64,000 nucleotides of DNA from Streptococcus oralis subsp. tigurinus (GCF_002356415.1 NZ_AP018338.1:682001-746000); one strand, 5' to 3'; counted from the stretch's first letter, positions 44,536 to 54,291 are shown. Notes: generated by a model from the letters alone, not told the origin. Numbers and translations: made by a program.

Positions 44536-44944
44536 GTGGTTTTGACCTTGATAAAGTGTGATAAGTCCAGTTTTTATGCGGATAACTAGATTTTTATGCT
44601 ATTTTTTCTGGTAAAAATTAGCTTATTTTAGGGAAATGAAATGCTAACGTTATGTAACAATGTTAGTCTTTTATTTCAAAATCTTTGTTTAGTATGAATT
44701 TAGCTCTACAGGAAAATAAAAAATGTGATAAAAATTTCAACTACTCTTATCTATAATAAAGCTACCTGTTCTTTGAAAATTGAATTCACTCCGTCTTGAT
44801 TAGCGTGCCTGTGTAAGTAGGGACTGAGAGTATTTCCCTGTGAAGGGCAACTGGCACAAGACGTGTGTGAGAATTTTCTAACAGACACGGAGTTTATCGT
44901 TACCAGACTTAAACGATGCGACAAACTAGATAAAGGAGTTAATC
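44536..44944 (+). promoter_or_regulatory. Tn916 end, ICE junction and structured leader of transfer operon
   Basis: No gene in about 400 bases. The Tn916 end falls near 44640 (exact base uncertain). From 44788 the sequence can fold into a branched RNA: ACTCCGT (44788-44794) with ACGGAGT (44887-44893), GTGCC (44805-44809) with GGCAC (44853-44857), AGGGA (44819-44823) with TCCCT (44835-44839), and ATCGTT (44896-44901) with AACGAT (44912-44917). It stands directly before the first transfer gene. Confidence 0.55.
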
Positions 44945-45244
44945 ATGAAGGTAGTAAACTTGTATGATTTGAAACAAATGGGAAATAAAGGTGGTTGTAC
45001 CATCCAATTGATTCATCACTTTCCTTTTGGTATGGGCTTAGGACATCTCAAAAAAGACTACATTGAATTTAAACGTGTTGGTATCTTTGATGGAAAAGCA
45101 GTAGAAGTTACTCTTCGAGAACCTTATTCGAGAGATCTACTGCAGGTTGTCAAGTCGATTAAGCAACGTCAGAAATTGATAGCTTATCGTTATAAAGAAG
45201 GAAAGCTGCTATTTGTGAAGAAGGAGGCCTCAGATGTCCTCTGA
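44945..45244 (+). CDS. Hypothetical ICE transfer-operon protein
   Basis: 99 residues: MKVVNLYDLKQMGNKGGCTIQLIHHFPFGMGLGHLKKDYIEFKRVGIFDGKAVEVTLREPYSRDLLQVVKSIKQRQKLIAYRYKEGKLLFVKK. Basic, soluble, no recognised family. ATAAAGGAG precedes the ATG. It overlaps the next gene by 11 bases and begins the ICE transfer operon. Confidence 0.7.
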   Translation: MKVVNLYDLKQMGNKGGCTIQLIHHFPFGMGLGHLKKDYIEFKRVGIFDGKAVEVTLREPYSRDLLQVVKSIKQRQKLIAYRYKEGKLLFVKKEASDVL

Positions 45245-45722
45245 ACAACAGGAACGAATGGCAGTTCAATATGCAGAGCGTAGTCTTTTATTTACTGTAA
45301 GAAGTCTCTTAAAGATTCTAGAATGGTCTAGACGTCAGGCTTTAGCACAGGATTCCGCCTATAAGATAGGGGTGCAGAAATTAGAAGAATTGCTACAATC
45401 TCCTTATTCGATTGACACGATTAATCTGAAAAAAGATTTTTTAGACAAACCAATTGATATAGAGAAATTTAAAGCTTTTTTAGAAAAAGAAGAGATTCCT
45501 TTAGCCATCGCTTGGCAAGGGGATTCTCTACATTTCTATACGAAAGACCGTTCGATTCTAGACAATCATTTAGACCATCTGCTAGAAAAAATGGTTAATG
45601 ATCCGGAGAAATTAGCTGATTTTACTATGGATAAGTCATTAGACGATGCAATTGATGAGGCGAAATCCCAAATTACCTTTAGACAAGAAGGGGCCGTCAA
45701 ACAGAAAGAGATGGTGAGATGA
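45234..45722 (+). CDS. PcfB/DUF3801-like protein
   Basis: 162 residues. The helical N-terminus and the middle KFKAFLEKEEIPLAIAWQGDSLHFYTKDRSILDNHLDHLLEKMV look like the DUF3801 domain of PcfB, an accessory factor for relaxase recruitment in pCF10-type conjugation. It directly precedes the coupling protein gene (4-base overlap), the usual position. The assignment is by pattern only. Confidence 0.6.
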   Translation: MSSEQQERMAVQYAERSLLFTVRSLLKILEWSRRQALAQDSAYKIGVQKLEELLQSPYSIDTINLKKDFLDKPIDIEKFKAFLEKEEIPLAIAWQGDSLHFYTKDRSILDNHLDHLLEKMVNDPEKLADFTMDKSLDDAIDEAKSQITFRQEGAVKQKEMVR

Positions 45723-47599
45723 TGTACAGTGGAAAGAAATTCCTACTATTCTCACTGTTAGGCATCTTACTAGGCTATCTTTTTCATCGTTTGACGCTTT
45801 TGTATGATTCCTATACTGGAAATAGCTTAAATAAATGGACTCATCTTCTGATGGAGGGTCAAGATGAAGTTCTTCAGTCGCCATGGAATATTTCTTTTAC
45901 TGGAAAATCAAGTGCTTTTTTTCTACTAGGCTTTGTGATGATGCTGCTGGTTTATCTCTATTTAGAGACTGGAAAAAAACAATACCGAGAAGGGGTAGAA
46001 TACGGGAGCGCCCGTTTTGGAACTCTAAAAGAAAAGAAGCTCTTTTACGGTAAGGAATTTTCTCATGATACGATCTTAGCACAAGATGTTCGTCTGACAT
46101 TATTAGATAAAAAACCAGCCCAATATGATAGGAATAAGAATATTGCGGTGATTGGAGGTTCAGGAAGTGGGAAGACATTTCGCTTTGTGAAACCCAATCT
46201 GATTCAGATGAATAGTTCTAATATTGTAGTTGATCCTAAAGATCACTTGGCCGAAAAAACAGGCAAACTCTTTTTAGAACATGGCTACCAAGTAAAGGTG
46301 TTAGATTTAGTCAATATGAAGAACTCAGATGGCTTCAATCCTTTTCGCTATATAGAGACAGAAAATGATTTGAATCGCATGCTGACGGTTTATTTTAATA
46401 ACACCAAAGGTTCTGGCTCCCGTAGTGATCCATTTTGGGATGAAGCTTCTATGACTCTGGTTCGAGCTTTAGCCTCCTACTTGGTTGATTTCTATAATCC
46501 ACCCAAAACAAGAGAACAGCTCATAGAAGAAAGTCGTTTAAGTCAAAAGGAATACCAAAACTTGTTGAAACGTCAAAAAAAAGAAGTGGAAGAGCGAAAA
46601 AAACGAGGGCGTTATCCAAGTTTTGCTGAGATATCAAAACTCATTAAACACTTATCCAAAGGTGAGAATCAAGAAAAAAGTGTCTTAGAAATTCTATTTG
46701 AAAATTATGCTAAAAAGTATGGGACTGAAAATTTTACCATGCGAAATTGGGCAGATTTCCAAAATTATAAGGATAAGACTCTGGATTCTGTCATAGCTGT
46801 AACCACCGCTAAATTTGCCCTCTTCAATATTCAAAGTGTCATGGATTTGACCAAAAGAGATACCCTTGATATGAAGACATGGGGCAAGGAAAAATCAATG
46901 GTTTACTTAGTTATCCCAGATAACGATAGTACCTTTCGCTTTCTTTCAGCCCTCTTTTTTTCAACAGTATTTCAAACTCTAACAAGACAAGCAGATATTG
47001 ATTTTAAGGGGCAATTACCTCTTCATGTGAGAGTCTACTTAGATGAATTCGCAAATATCGGAGAAATCCCAGATTTTGCTGAACAAACCTCAACAGTCCG
47101 TTCTCGGAATATGAGTCTCGTTCCTATTCTGCAAAATATTGCTCAACTTCAAGGACTCTATAAAGAAAAAGAAGCTTGGAAAACTATTCTTGGGAACTGT
47201 GATAGCTTAGTCTACTTAGGTGGTAATGATGAAGATACTTTTAAATTTATGAGTGGGTTACTCGGTAAACAAACCATTGATGTTCGAAATACTAGTCGTT
47301 CCTTTGGCCAAACAGGTTCAGGATCCCTTTCTCATCAAAAGATTGCTCGTGATTTAATGACACCTGATGAAGTCGGAAATATGAAACGGCATGAATGCTT
47401 AGTTCGAATTGCCAATATGCCTGTCTTTAAAAGCAAAAAGTACAATTCAACTAAGCATCCAAACTGGAAGTACCTTGCCAATCAAGAAAACGATGAACGG
47501 TGGTGGAACTATCAGATCAATCCTTTGAATCAAAGTCAGGAAAATCATCTTGAAGGCCTTAGAATTCGTGATTTAACTTTTGAATCTAGTTTAAAATAA
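45719..47599 (+). CDS. VirD4/TraG type IV coupling protein
   Basis: 626 residues. Two N-terminal membrane spans (about 7-27 and 62-82), TraG domain, Walker A IGGSGSGKTFRF (about 143-154), Walker B VRVYLDEFANIGEIPDF (about 435) and the TraG C-terminal region with ATP-binding residues. It links the relaxosome to the secretion channel. Its upstream overlap with the DUF3801-like gene supports joint translation. Confidence 0.95.
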   Translation: MMYSGKKFLLFSLLGILLGYLFHRLTLLYDSYTGNSLNKWTHLLMEGQDEVLQSPWNISFTGKSSAFFLLGFVMMLLVYLYLETGKKQYREGVEYGSARFGTLKEKKLFYGKEFSHDTILAQDVRLTLLDKKPAQYDRNKNIAVIGGSGSGKTFRFVKPNLIQMNSSNIVVDPKDHLAEKTGKLFLEHGYQVKVLDLVNMKNSDGFNPFRYIETENDLNRMLTVYFNNTKGSGSRSDPFWDEASMTLVRALASYLVDFYNPPKTREQLIEESRLSQKEYQNLLKRQKKEVEERKKRGRYPSFAEISKLIKHLSKGENQEKSVLEILFENYAKKYGTENFTMRNWADFQNYKDKTLDSVIAVTTAKFALFNIQSVMDLTKRDTLDMKTWGKEKSMVYLVIPDNDSTFRFLSALFFSTVFQTLTRQADIDFKGQLPLHVRVYLDEFANIGEIPDFAEQTSTVRSRNMSLVPILQNIAQLQGLYKEKEAWKTILGNCDSLVYLGGNDEDTFKFMSGLLGKQTIDVRNTSRSFGQTGSGSLSHQKIARDLMTPDEVGNMKRHECLVRIANMPVFKSKKYNSTKHPNWKYLANQENDERWWNYQINPLNQSQENHLEGLRIRDLTFESSLK

Positions 47600-47619
47600 A
47601 AATAGAAAAGAGGAAATAG

Positions 47620-47862
47620 ATGATTACGCATTTTAAAGGTTTTGTTTATGGAGTAGACGCAAGTGCTATGTTTGCACAAGCTATGTCTTTGTTACAGAAG
47701 GGATTGATTGCGGTTGGTGCCTTTCTCGTTGTTGTTGGGATTGTCAATCTTGCAACCAACATTAAAGACGGTGGACCAGGTGTTCGAAATGCCATTCTTG
47801 AAATTGTCGGTGGTGTTATGGTCGGGGCTGCTGGAGCCTTTGTAACTCAAATTTCAATTTAG
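47620..47862 (+). CDS. TrbC/VirB2-like small membrane protein
   Basis: 80 residues with two membrane spans (about 22-44 and 58-78) separated by a short polar loop (NLATNIKDGGPGVRNAI). Size and position after virD4 fit a pilin- or TrbC/VirB2-like channel subunit. AAAGAGGAAATAG precedes the ATG. Confidence 0.75.
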   Translation: MITHFKGFVYGVDASAMFAQAMSLLQKGLIAVGAFLVVVGIVNLATNIKDGGPGVRNAILEIVGGVMVGAAGAFVTQISI

Positions 47863-47878
47863 GAGGATAAACAATGAC

Positions 47879-48733
47879 ATGAATCTTAGTTTAGTCTCAC
47901 CCTTTGTTTACCTTGCATCTGAAAAAATATCAGCTGAAAATTTATTTGAAGGATTTAATGTGGATTTACAATCTACGGTAGATCTGATTAAATCCCTATC
48001 TAGCTACAATCCAACAGTTTGGACTTATATGTCTAGTATTACTAAAAGTGTCATGCAGCCCCTTGGAGTTGCGATTTTATCAGTTGTTCTCATCTTAGAA
48101 TTTTCGAAGATGGCAAAGAAAATTGCTAACTCAGGAGGAGCGATGACCTTTGAAGCATTAGCACCGATGTTGATTAGTTATATTATGGTCGCAGTTGTAA
48201 TTACCAACACTACCGTTATTGTAGAAGCTATCATCGGGATTGCGAGTCACGCCATTGAACAAGTGGCCTCGATTGTGGCTCACGGTGGGTCAAAGTATGA
48301 TACCATCTCTGGATTAAAAGGTTCAGGCTTTATTGGCCGGATGATTGTGGGCTTTTTCGCCCTCCTCATTTGGCTTGTTCGGATAGTAAGTGCAGCCATG
48401 GTTAATCTTTTGGTATCTATTCGATTTATTCAACTCTACCTTATGATCCCATTTGCCCCTCTTACGATTCCAACATTTTTAAGTGATGAATGGAAGTCTA
48501 TTGGTATTGGCTATTTAAAAAATATTATGGTCTATGCGGTACAAGGGGTTCTTATTTTTCTGATTGTTTCTCTTGTTCCTTTGTTTGAATCTGCTGGGAA
48601 AATAGCTGTTTCAAATGGTGCAGGAGTCCTGCAATCTCTTGCGATTATGTTTGGTAGTTTAATACAAGCTATCTTACTGATTATTGCCCTCGTTGGTTCT
48701 CAACGTACGGCTCGCTCAATCTTAGGTATGTAA
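47879..48733 (+). CDS. VirB6/TrbL-like polytopic membrane protein
   Basis: 284 residues with about six membrane spans. Features like SKMAKKIANSGGAMTFEALAPMLISYIM and the C-terminal LIQAILLIIALVGSQRTARSILGM are TrbL/VirB6-like. AGGAGG (47861-47866) lies 12 bases from this ATG and 7 from an ATG at 47874 that codes only two residues (ATG ACA TGA) and overlaps the true start. Translation may begin by re-initiation. Confidence 0.82.
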   Translation: MNLSLVSPFVYLASEKISAENLFEGFNVDLQSTVDLIKSLSSYNPTVWTYMSSITKSVMQPLGVAILSVVLILEFSKMAKKIANSGGAMTFEALAPMLISYIMVAVVITNTTVIVEAIIGIASHAIEQVASIVAHGGSKYDTISGLKGSGFIGRMIVGFFALLIWLVRIVSAAMVNLLVSIRFIQLYLMIPFAPLTIPTFLSDEWKSIGIGYLKNIMVYAVQGVLIFLIVSLVPLFESAGKIAVSNGAGVLQSLAIMFGSLIQAILLIIALVGSQRTARSILGM

Positions 48734-48740
48734 TTAGATA

Positions 48741-48773
48741 AAGGCTAGGAAGTGGTTGCTTCTTAGCCTTTTT
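48741..48773 (+). terminator. Intra-operon terminator
   Basis: AAGGCTAGGAAG pairs with CTTCTTAGCCTT (one mismatch), then T run, before the VirB3-like gene. It would lower expression of downstream genes. Confidence 0.75.
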
Positions 48774-48786
48774 AGAAAGGAAAGTC

Positions 48787-49146
48787 ATGAATACACGTGT
48801 CTTTAAAGACATCTCAAAATACCAACACAGGGCTTGGTTAGGTTTCACCACAAGACAAATCATCTTTGTTTTACCAGCCTTTATTGTCACAATTATTGTT
48901 TTGGGCTTGAATCTCTTTTTCTGGCAATTTGGAGATTGGTTTGTTTACGGTTTTGTGTTTGCTTTTACCATCCCCCTCTTGCTTTTTGGAGTCTATAAAC
49001 CCAATGATTTATATTTTGAACATTATTTGAAATACCGTCTTCATTTTGAACTAACGGTTCCCCTACGCACAATTACAGGAAAGAAAGGACTTGAACATGA
49101 AAAGAAAATTAAATACATTAAAGAAACAAAAAACTTCAACGACTAA
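48787..49146 (+). CDS. PrgI-family (VirB3-like) membrane protein
   Basis: 119 residues with two membrane spans (about 26-46 and 52-70) and the PrgI signature VFKDISKYQHRAWLGFTTRQIIFVLPAF and KPNDLYFEHYLKYRLHF. Works with VirB4 in the channel. It overlaps the VirB4 gene by 50 bases. Confidence 0.88.
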   Translation: MNTRVFKDISKYQHRAWLGFTTRQIIFVLPAFIVTIIVLGLNLFFWQFGDWFVYGFVFAFTIPLLLFGVYKPNDLYFEHYLKYRLHFELTVPLRTITGKKGLEHEKKIKYIKETKNFND

Positions 49147-51454
49147 TAAAAAGGAAGAAGTTAAAGATAAAAAAGAGGAAGTGTTACCATCAACGGCTAA
49201 TACTCTTTCCTATCAAGCCTTGTATCAAAATGGTCTGATGCAGGTGAAAGAAGATTATTTCTCACAAAGCTATTTACTTGGTGATGTCAATTACCAGACC
49301 GTTGGTTTAGAAGATAAGGGCGCAATCATTGAGAAGTATTCTGATTTGATTAACTCTTTAGATGACCAAACCAACTTCCAATTGACCATCTTTAATAAAA
49401 GATTGAATTTAGAAAAGTTTAGACAAAGTGTTTTGTATGAGGAAAAAGAAGATGGGTACGATAGCTATCGTAAAGAATTGAATCGGATGATGAATCAAAA
49501 TTTAGATAGTGGTGAAAATAACTTTTCGGCTGTGAAACTGATTAGTTTTGGTAGAAAGGATTCTAATCCCAAACAAGCCTATCGTTCCTTGTCTCAAATA
49601 GGCGAATATTTCAAGAGTGGTTTCTCAGAAATTGATGCTCGATTTGGATCCTTGACTGGAGAAGAACGGGTGAACTTGTTGGCAGATATGCTTAGAGGAG
49701 AACACCATCTTCCTTTTTCTTATCGTGATTTAACGAGATCTGGCCAGACAACTCGTCACTTCATAGCACCTAATCTCTTGGATTTTAAAAACAAGAATTA
49801 CCTACAAATCAATGACCGCTTATTACAGATTGTCTATGTGAGAGACTACGGTATGGAATTAGGGGATCAGTTTATCCGAGACCTCATGCAAGGAGATCTG
49901 GAATTGATTGTAAGCCTTCATGCTCAAAGTTCGACCAAGGCAGATGCCATGAAGAAACTACGAACAAAGAAAACCTTAATGGAATCCCAAAAGATTGGGG
50001 AACAACAAAAACTAGCTCGTACAGGTATCTATTTGGAAAAAGTAGGTCATGTATTAGAAAGCAATATCGATGAAGCTGAGGAACTCTTAAAAACCATGAC
50101 CGAGACAGGAGATAAACTATTTCAAACGGTCTTCTTGATTGGGGTCTTTGGTCAGGATGAAGAAGAACTCAAACAAGCCCTAGACACTATCCAACAAGTG
50201 GCCGGCTCAAATGACCTAATGATTGATAAACTTCCATATATGCAAGAAGCAGCCTTTAATAGCTTGCTGCCATTTGGTTGTGATTTTTTAGAGGGCGTAT
50301 CACGGAGTTTATTAACATCTAATGTAGCAGTGAACTCACCTTGGACTTCAGTAGATTTACAAGACCGTAGTGGGAAATATTACGGTATCAATCAAATATC
50401 AAGTAATATTATTACCATTGATCGCAGCCTATTAAATACACCGTCTGGTTTGATTTTAGGAACATCTGGAGCTGGGAAAGGGATGGCAACCAAGCATGAA
50501 ATTATCACGACTAAAATCAAGGAATCTGGTGAAAATACTGAAATTATCATCGTGGATCCAGAAGCAGAATACAGTGTCATTGGACGGGCTTTTGGGGGAG
50601 AAATGATTGATATTGCGCCCGATTCCCAGACTTATCTCAATGTACTTGACTTGTCTGAGGAAAATATGGATGAGGATCCTGTAAAGGTAAAATCAGAATT
50701 TCTTTTATCCTTTATCGGTAAGTTATTGGATAGAAAAATGGACGGAAGAGAAAAATCGATTATCGACCGAGTCACCAGACTCACCTATCAGTCATTTAAA
50801 GAGCCTTCTTTGGAAGAATGGGTCTTTGTCTTGAGCCAACAACCAGAAGAAGAAGCGCAGAATTTGGCACTTGATATGGAACTGTATGTCGAAGGTTCTC
50901 TTGATATTTTTTCTCATAAGACCAATATTCAGACAGGATCTAATTTCTTAATCTATAATGTTAAAAAGTTAGGAGATGAGCTGAAACAAATTGCTCTTAT
51001 GGTTGTTTTTGATCAGATATGGAATCGTGTCGTTCGGAATCAAAAATTAGGGAAGAAGACCTGGATTTATTTTGATGAAATGCAGCTTCTCTTATTAGAT
51101 AAATATGCCAGTGATTTCTTCTTTAAATTGTGGAGTCGTGTCAGAAAATATGGAGCTAGTCCGACTGGGATAACCCAAAATGTCGAAACCTTATTGTTAG
51201 ATCCAAATGGTAGACGGATTATTGCAAATAGTGAATTTATGATTCTCCTCAAGCAAGCAAAAAATGACCGAGAAGAACTGGTTCAACTCTTAGGCTTGTC
51301 AAAAGAACTCGAAAAATACCTTGTCAATCCAGAAAAAGGGGCAGGACTGATAAAAGCTGGTTCAGTTGTCGTACCCTTTAAAAATAAGATTCCTCAAGGT
51401 ACTCAATTGTTTGATATCATGAGTACAGATCCTGATAAAATGGCTTCTAATTAA
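49097..51454 (+). CDS. VirB4-like conjugation ATPase
   Basis: 785 residues from ATG 49097 (AAAGGA seven bases upstream, an in-frame TTG two codons earlier is less likely). Lysine-rich start, VirB4 N-terminal domain, Walker A GTSGAGKGMATK (about 453-464), Walker B WIYFDEMQLLL (about 655) and the C-terminal motor region. Energises the type IV secretion channel of the ICE. Distinct from Tn916 Orf16. Confidence 0.94.
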   Translation: MKRKLNTLKKQKTSTTNKKEEVKDKKEEVLPSTANTLSYQALYQNGLMQVKEDYFSQSYLLGDVNYQTVGLEDKGAIIEKYSDLINSLDDQTNFQLTIFNKRLNLEKFRQSVLYEEKEDGYDSYRKELNRMMNQNLDSGENNFSAVKLISFGRKDSNPKQAYRSLSQIGEYFKSGFSEIDARFGSLTGEERVNLLADMLRGEHHLPFSYRDLTRSGQTTRHFIAPNLLDFKNKNYLQINDRLLQIVYVRDYGMELGDQFIRDLMQGDLELIVSLHAQSSTKADAMKKLRTKKTLMESQKIGEQQKLARTGIYLEKVGHVLESNIDEAEELLKTMTETGDKLFQTVFLIGVFGQDEEELKQALDTIQQVAGSNDLMIDKLPYMQEAAFNSLLPFGCDFLEGVSRSLLTSNVAVNSPWTSVDLQDRSGKYYGINQISSNIITIDRSLLNTPSGLILGTSGAGKGMATKHEIITTKIKESGENTEIIIVDPEAEYSVIGRAFGGEMIDIAPDSQTYLNVLDLSEENMDEDPVKVKSEFLLSFIGKLLDRKMDGREKSIIDRVTRLTYQSFKEPSLEEWVFVLSQQPEEEAQNLALDMELYVEGSLDIFSHKTNIQTGSNFLIYNVKKLGDELKQIALMVVFDQIWNRVVRNQKLGKKTWIYFDEMQLLLLDKYASDFFFKLWSRVRKYGASPTGITQNVETLLLDPNGRRIIANSEFMILLKQAKNDREELVQLLGLSKELEKYLVNPEKGAGLIKAGSVVVPFKNKIPQGTQLFDIMSTDPDKMASN

Positions 51455-51465
51455 GGGGAAGGTAA

Positions 51466-54279
51466 ATGAAGGATAAAAGAGAAATCATACGTGCCCGAAA
51501 GGCATTTAGAAGAAGTCTAAAAGATGAGAAGAAATTCTTGAAACAAGGAAAGAAGGAGGTGAAGAAACAGAAAAAAGATTCTGCTGTGCTGGATGAAAAA
51601 GCATGGAAAAAAGAGATAAAAGAAAAGCTAGAGGAGATGAGAGAAGCTTCAAAGGCTAGAGTAAAACAAGCAAATGAAGACTACAATCACATCCTTCAAA
51701 ATACTTCTCCATCTCTTTTGAATCGGAAAGAATTAAGAGACAGACGATTGCCTCATGCTAGGAAACGATTGAAAATAGCCAAGAAGCAATTTAGAGAAGT
51801 CAAGGTACAAACAAAAGAAGAAAGAAAAGAGAGTCGTAAAGAAAGAAAAACCAATCCAAAATTTCTCTACGGTCAGGAAACAAAAGTAAAATCCAATTTT
51901 TTCTTTCAAGGGAAGAGTGTAGAAGAATTAAAAGCTAAGAAAGAAGTCAAGGCCGCAAAAAAAAATCTAAAATCTACTAAACAAGCCTATAAGTCCAAAA
52001 AAGTCAGTAGGAAAGCCAAAACTTTTCTTTATGTTCTTGGACGTGAAGGAGGAGAGTTAGCTTCAGAAAATGAAAATTTAGAAGGCTATCGCACGCTTCA
52101 AGAGACTATCAGAAAAGGGAAACGGTACAGTCGCCTTTCTTATAATCTCGGAAAAGCTAGTGTCAAAACAGGACAAGCAACAGGTCGTTTTACCAAGAAA
52201 AGACTGACCAACACAAAAGAGCGATACCATCATTTTAAGGATGGAAAAGGATGGAAACTAGCGAAAGATAACCCAAGTTCCTTTAAAAATCGGTTTCGAA
52301 AATTAAAGAAACAAGGTCTTACAAGTGTTCGAAATATCTATCAAAAACTAAAAGCAGCCTTTTCCTTCTTTACATTTGCGACTGGGAATCCTGTAACCTG
52401 GATAGTTGGAGGAATAGTCTTTCTTCTTTTACTTATAATGAGCTTCTTTTTAGGATTTTCATCTTCTAGTTTGATTCAACAAGATGAATTTGAATTAACA
52501 AAAGCTTATACCCACCTAACTTGGGAAGATGCAGAACATACTCGCACAAATGACAAAGGAATTACCTATTACACAAAAGTTGATGATGTGATGGGGTATA
52601 TGAACTTTAAATTCCATGACTATGAGTTACACAAACCAGTTCACTTATTTAGTACAGAAACTTACAAGGATTATCTATCTACTTTGTGGCATGATTTAAA
52701 CGATGGGGAAGATTTGAAATCCATGCAAGACCTCTATGAAACTCCTAAGTATAAACTATCGAAAGACGATCAAGAGGAAATGAAGGAACTAAAAGAAGAA
52801 GGTGTGTATGCTTCCATGCAGGAATTGGACAATCCATTTGAGGGGAAAAGCAACGAAGATAGTCTAACCATGACTTATCGTTATGGATACTATGATTTAG
52901 ACGGAAAACCTACCCTTCAGGAGTACATTCTACTAGAAGCAAAGGCTCACCAAACGATTGTCGCACCAATGGATGGAGTTGTATCTCTAGATGGCGACAA
53001 TGTTATTCTCACTAACGGAAAAGGAGAGAATGAGAGTAGATTGACCTTGTATTCTATTCATAATGGCCGTGCGATTGAGGGGACAAGAGTCCTAACGGGT
53101 GATATTATTGGTGAAACACCAGACGATACAGGTTTGAAAGTTTCCTATCAAAAGTATAAGAACAAGAAAGAAAAATTGGTGTATGTCAATCCGCAATTTT
53201 ATTTTCCAAAGGTCATTCAACTTCAGACCACTATCTTACCTGCCATTGGTCAGTTTGGTGGGGATGAGTTTGAACGTGCAAAACATATTTATGATTTTTT
53301 GAAATCTCAAGGGGCAAGTTCCCAAGCCATTGCGGCTATTTTAGGAAATTGGTCGGTAGAATCTTCTATCAATCCAAAACGAGCTGAGGGAGATTATTTA
53401 TCTCCTCCTGTTGGCGCTACCGATTCCTCATGGGATGATGAAACCTGGTTAGCAATTGGAGGTCCAGCCATTTATAGTGGTGCTTATCCTAATATACTTC
53501 ATAGAGGTTTGGGGTTAGGGCAATGGACGGATACCGCAGATGGTTCAACACGTCATACAGCCTTGTTAAATTATGCACGCACCCAAAATAAGAAATGGTA
53601 TGATTTAGACCTCCAACTTGATTTTATGCTTCACGGTGATAGTCCTTACTATCAAAGTTGGTTAAAGGATTTCTTTGGAAATACGGGCAGTGCAGCCAAT
53701 CTAGCCCAACTCTTCCTTACCTATTGGGAGGGAAATTCTGGTGACAAACTACTGGAAAGACAAACCAGAGCAACGGAATGGTATTACCAAATTGAAAAAG
53801 GCTTTAGCCAAACAAATGGAGGACAGGCAAAAAGTGACCCGCAATCCCTTGAAGGTGTTCGTGGAGACTTGTATGATCATTCTGTTCCTGGTGGTGGAGA
53901 TGGTATGGCCTATGCCTATGGACAATGTACATGGGGTGTTGCGGCTCGTATGAACCAGTTAGGCTTGAAATTAAAAGGAAGTAATGGAGATAAGATTTCA
54001 ATCATTAATACTATGGGAAATGGTCAGGACTGGGTTGCGACAGCTTCAAGTCTTGGTGGGGAAACTGGCTCTACACCAAGAGCAGGTGCTATTGTTTCTT
54101 TTGTGGGAGGAATACATGGAACACCAGCAGACTATGGTCATGTGGCTTTTGTAGAGAAGGTCTATGATGATGGTTCTTTCCTCGTGTCCGAAACTAACTA
54201 TGGTGGTAACCCTAACTATACCTTTAGAAAAATCTCGCAAGCAGATAGCGCCATTAGTTTTGCCTATACTACGAAATAG
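51466..54279 (+). CDS. Multidomain cell-wall hydrolase: coiled coil, TM, M23-like, tail-lysozyme-like, CHAP
   Basis: 937 residues. A long basic N-terminal coiled coil (1-290), one membrane span (about 308-336), an M23/LytM-like beta domain (about 498-555, VAPMDGVVSLDGDNVILTNGKG...SIHNGRAIEGTRVLTGDIIGETPDDTG) without the usual metal-binding HxxxD and HxH, a tail-lysozyme-like domain (about 595-780, AIAAILGNWSVESSINPKRAEGD with the glutamate) and a C-terminal CHAP amidase (about 811-937, AYGQCTWGVAARMN with the cysteine, and DYGHVAFVEKV). Acts outside the membrane to open the wall for the mating apparatus. It follows virB4 by 11 bases. Confidence 0.9.
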   Translation: MKDKREIIRARKAFRRSLKDEKKFLKQGKKEVKKQKKDSAVLDEKAWKKEIKEKLEEMREASKARVKQANEDYNHILQNTSPSLLNRKELRDRRLPHARKRLKIAKKQFREVKVQTKEERKESRKERKTNPKFLYGQETKVKSNFFFQGKSVEELKAKKEVKAAKKNLKSTKQAYKSKKVSRKAKTFLYVLGREGGELASENENLEGYRTLQETIRKGKRYSRLSYNLGKASVKTGQATGRFTKKRLTNTKERYHHFKDGKGWKLAKDNPSSFKNRFRKLKKQGLTSVRNIYQKLKAAFSFFTFATGNPVTWIVGGIVFLLLLIMSFFLGFSSSSLIQQDEFELTKAYTHLTWEDAEHTRTNDKGITYYTKVDDVMGYMNFKFHDYELHKPVHLFSTETYKDYLSTLWHDLNDGEDLKSMQDLYETPKYKLSKDDQEEMKELKEEGVYASMQELDNPFEGKSNEDSLTMTYRYGYYDLDGKPTLQEYILLEAKAHQTIVAPMDGVVSLDGDNVILTNGKGENESRLTLYSIHNGRAIEGTRVLTGDIIGETPDDTGLKVSYQKYKNKKEKLVYVNPQFYFPKVIQLQTTILPAIGQFGGDEFERAKHIYDFLKSQGASSQAIAAILGNWSVESSINPKRAEGDYLSPPVGATDSSWDDETWLAIGGPAIYSGAYPNILHRGLGLGQWTDTADGSTRHTALLNYARTQNKKWYDLDLQLDFMLHGDSPYYQSWLKDFFGNTGSAANLAQLFLTYWEGNSGDKLLERQTRATEWYYQIEKGFSQTNGGQAKSDPQSLEGVRGDLYDHSVPGGGDGMAYAYGQCTWGVAARMNQLGLKLKGSNGDKISIINTMGNGQDWVATASSLGGETGSTPRAGAIVSFVGGIHGTPADYGHVAFVEKVYDDGSFLVSETNYGGNPNYTFRKISQADSAISFAYTTK

Positions 54280-54291
54280 AAGAGTTTACAC

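Larger units (their letters stand above)
21090..44640. mobile_element. Tn916-family conjugative transposon with mega (Tn2009-like)
   Basis: int and xis lie at the left end, followed by orf8, orf7, orf9, the mega insertion, tet(M) and orf13-orf23. The transfer genes read on the minus strand. Size, about 23.5 kb, equals an 18-kb Tn916 plus a 5.5-kb mega element. The ends are approximate: I cannot place the terminal bases exactly. Int arm-site repeats near both ends (21214 and 44511) bracket it. It sits between the membrane protease gene and the transfer operon of the host ICE. No erm(B) is present. Confidence 0.9.
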
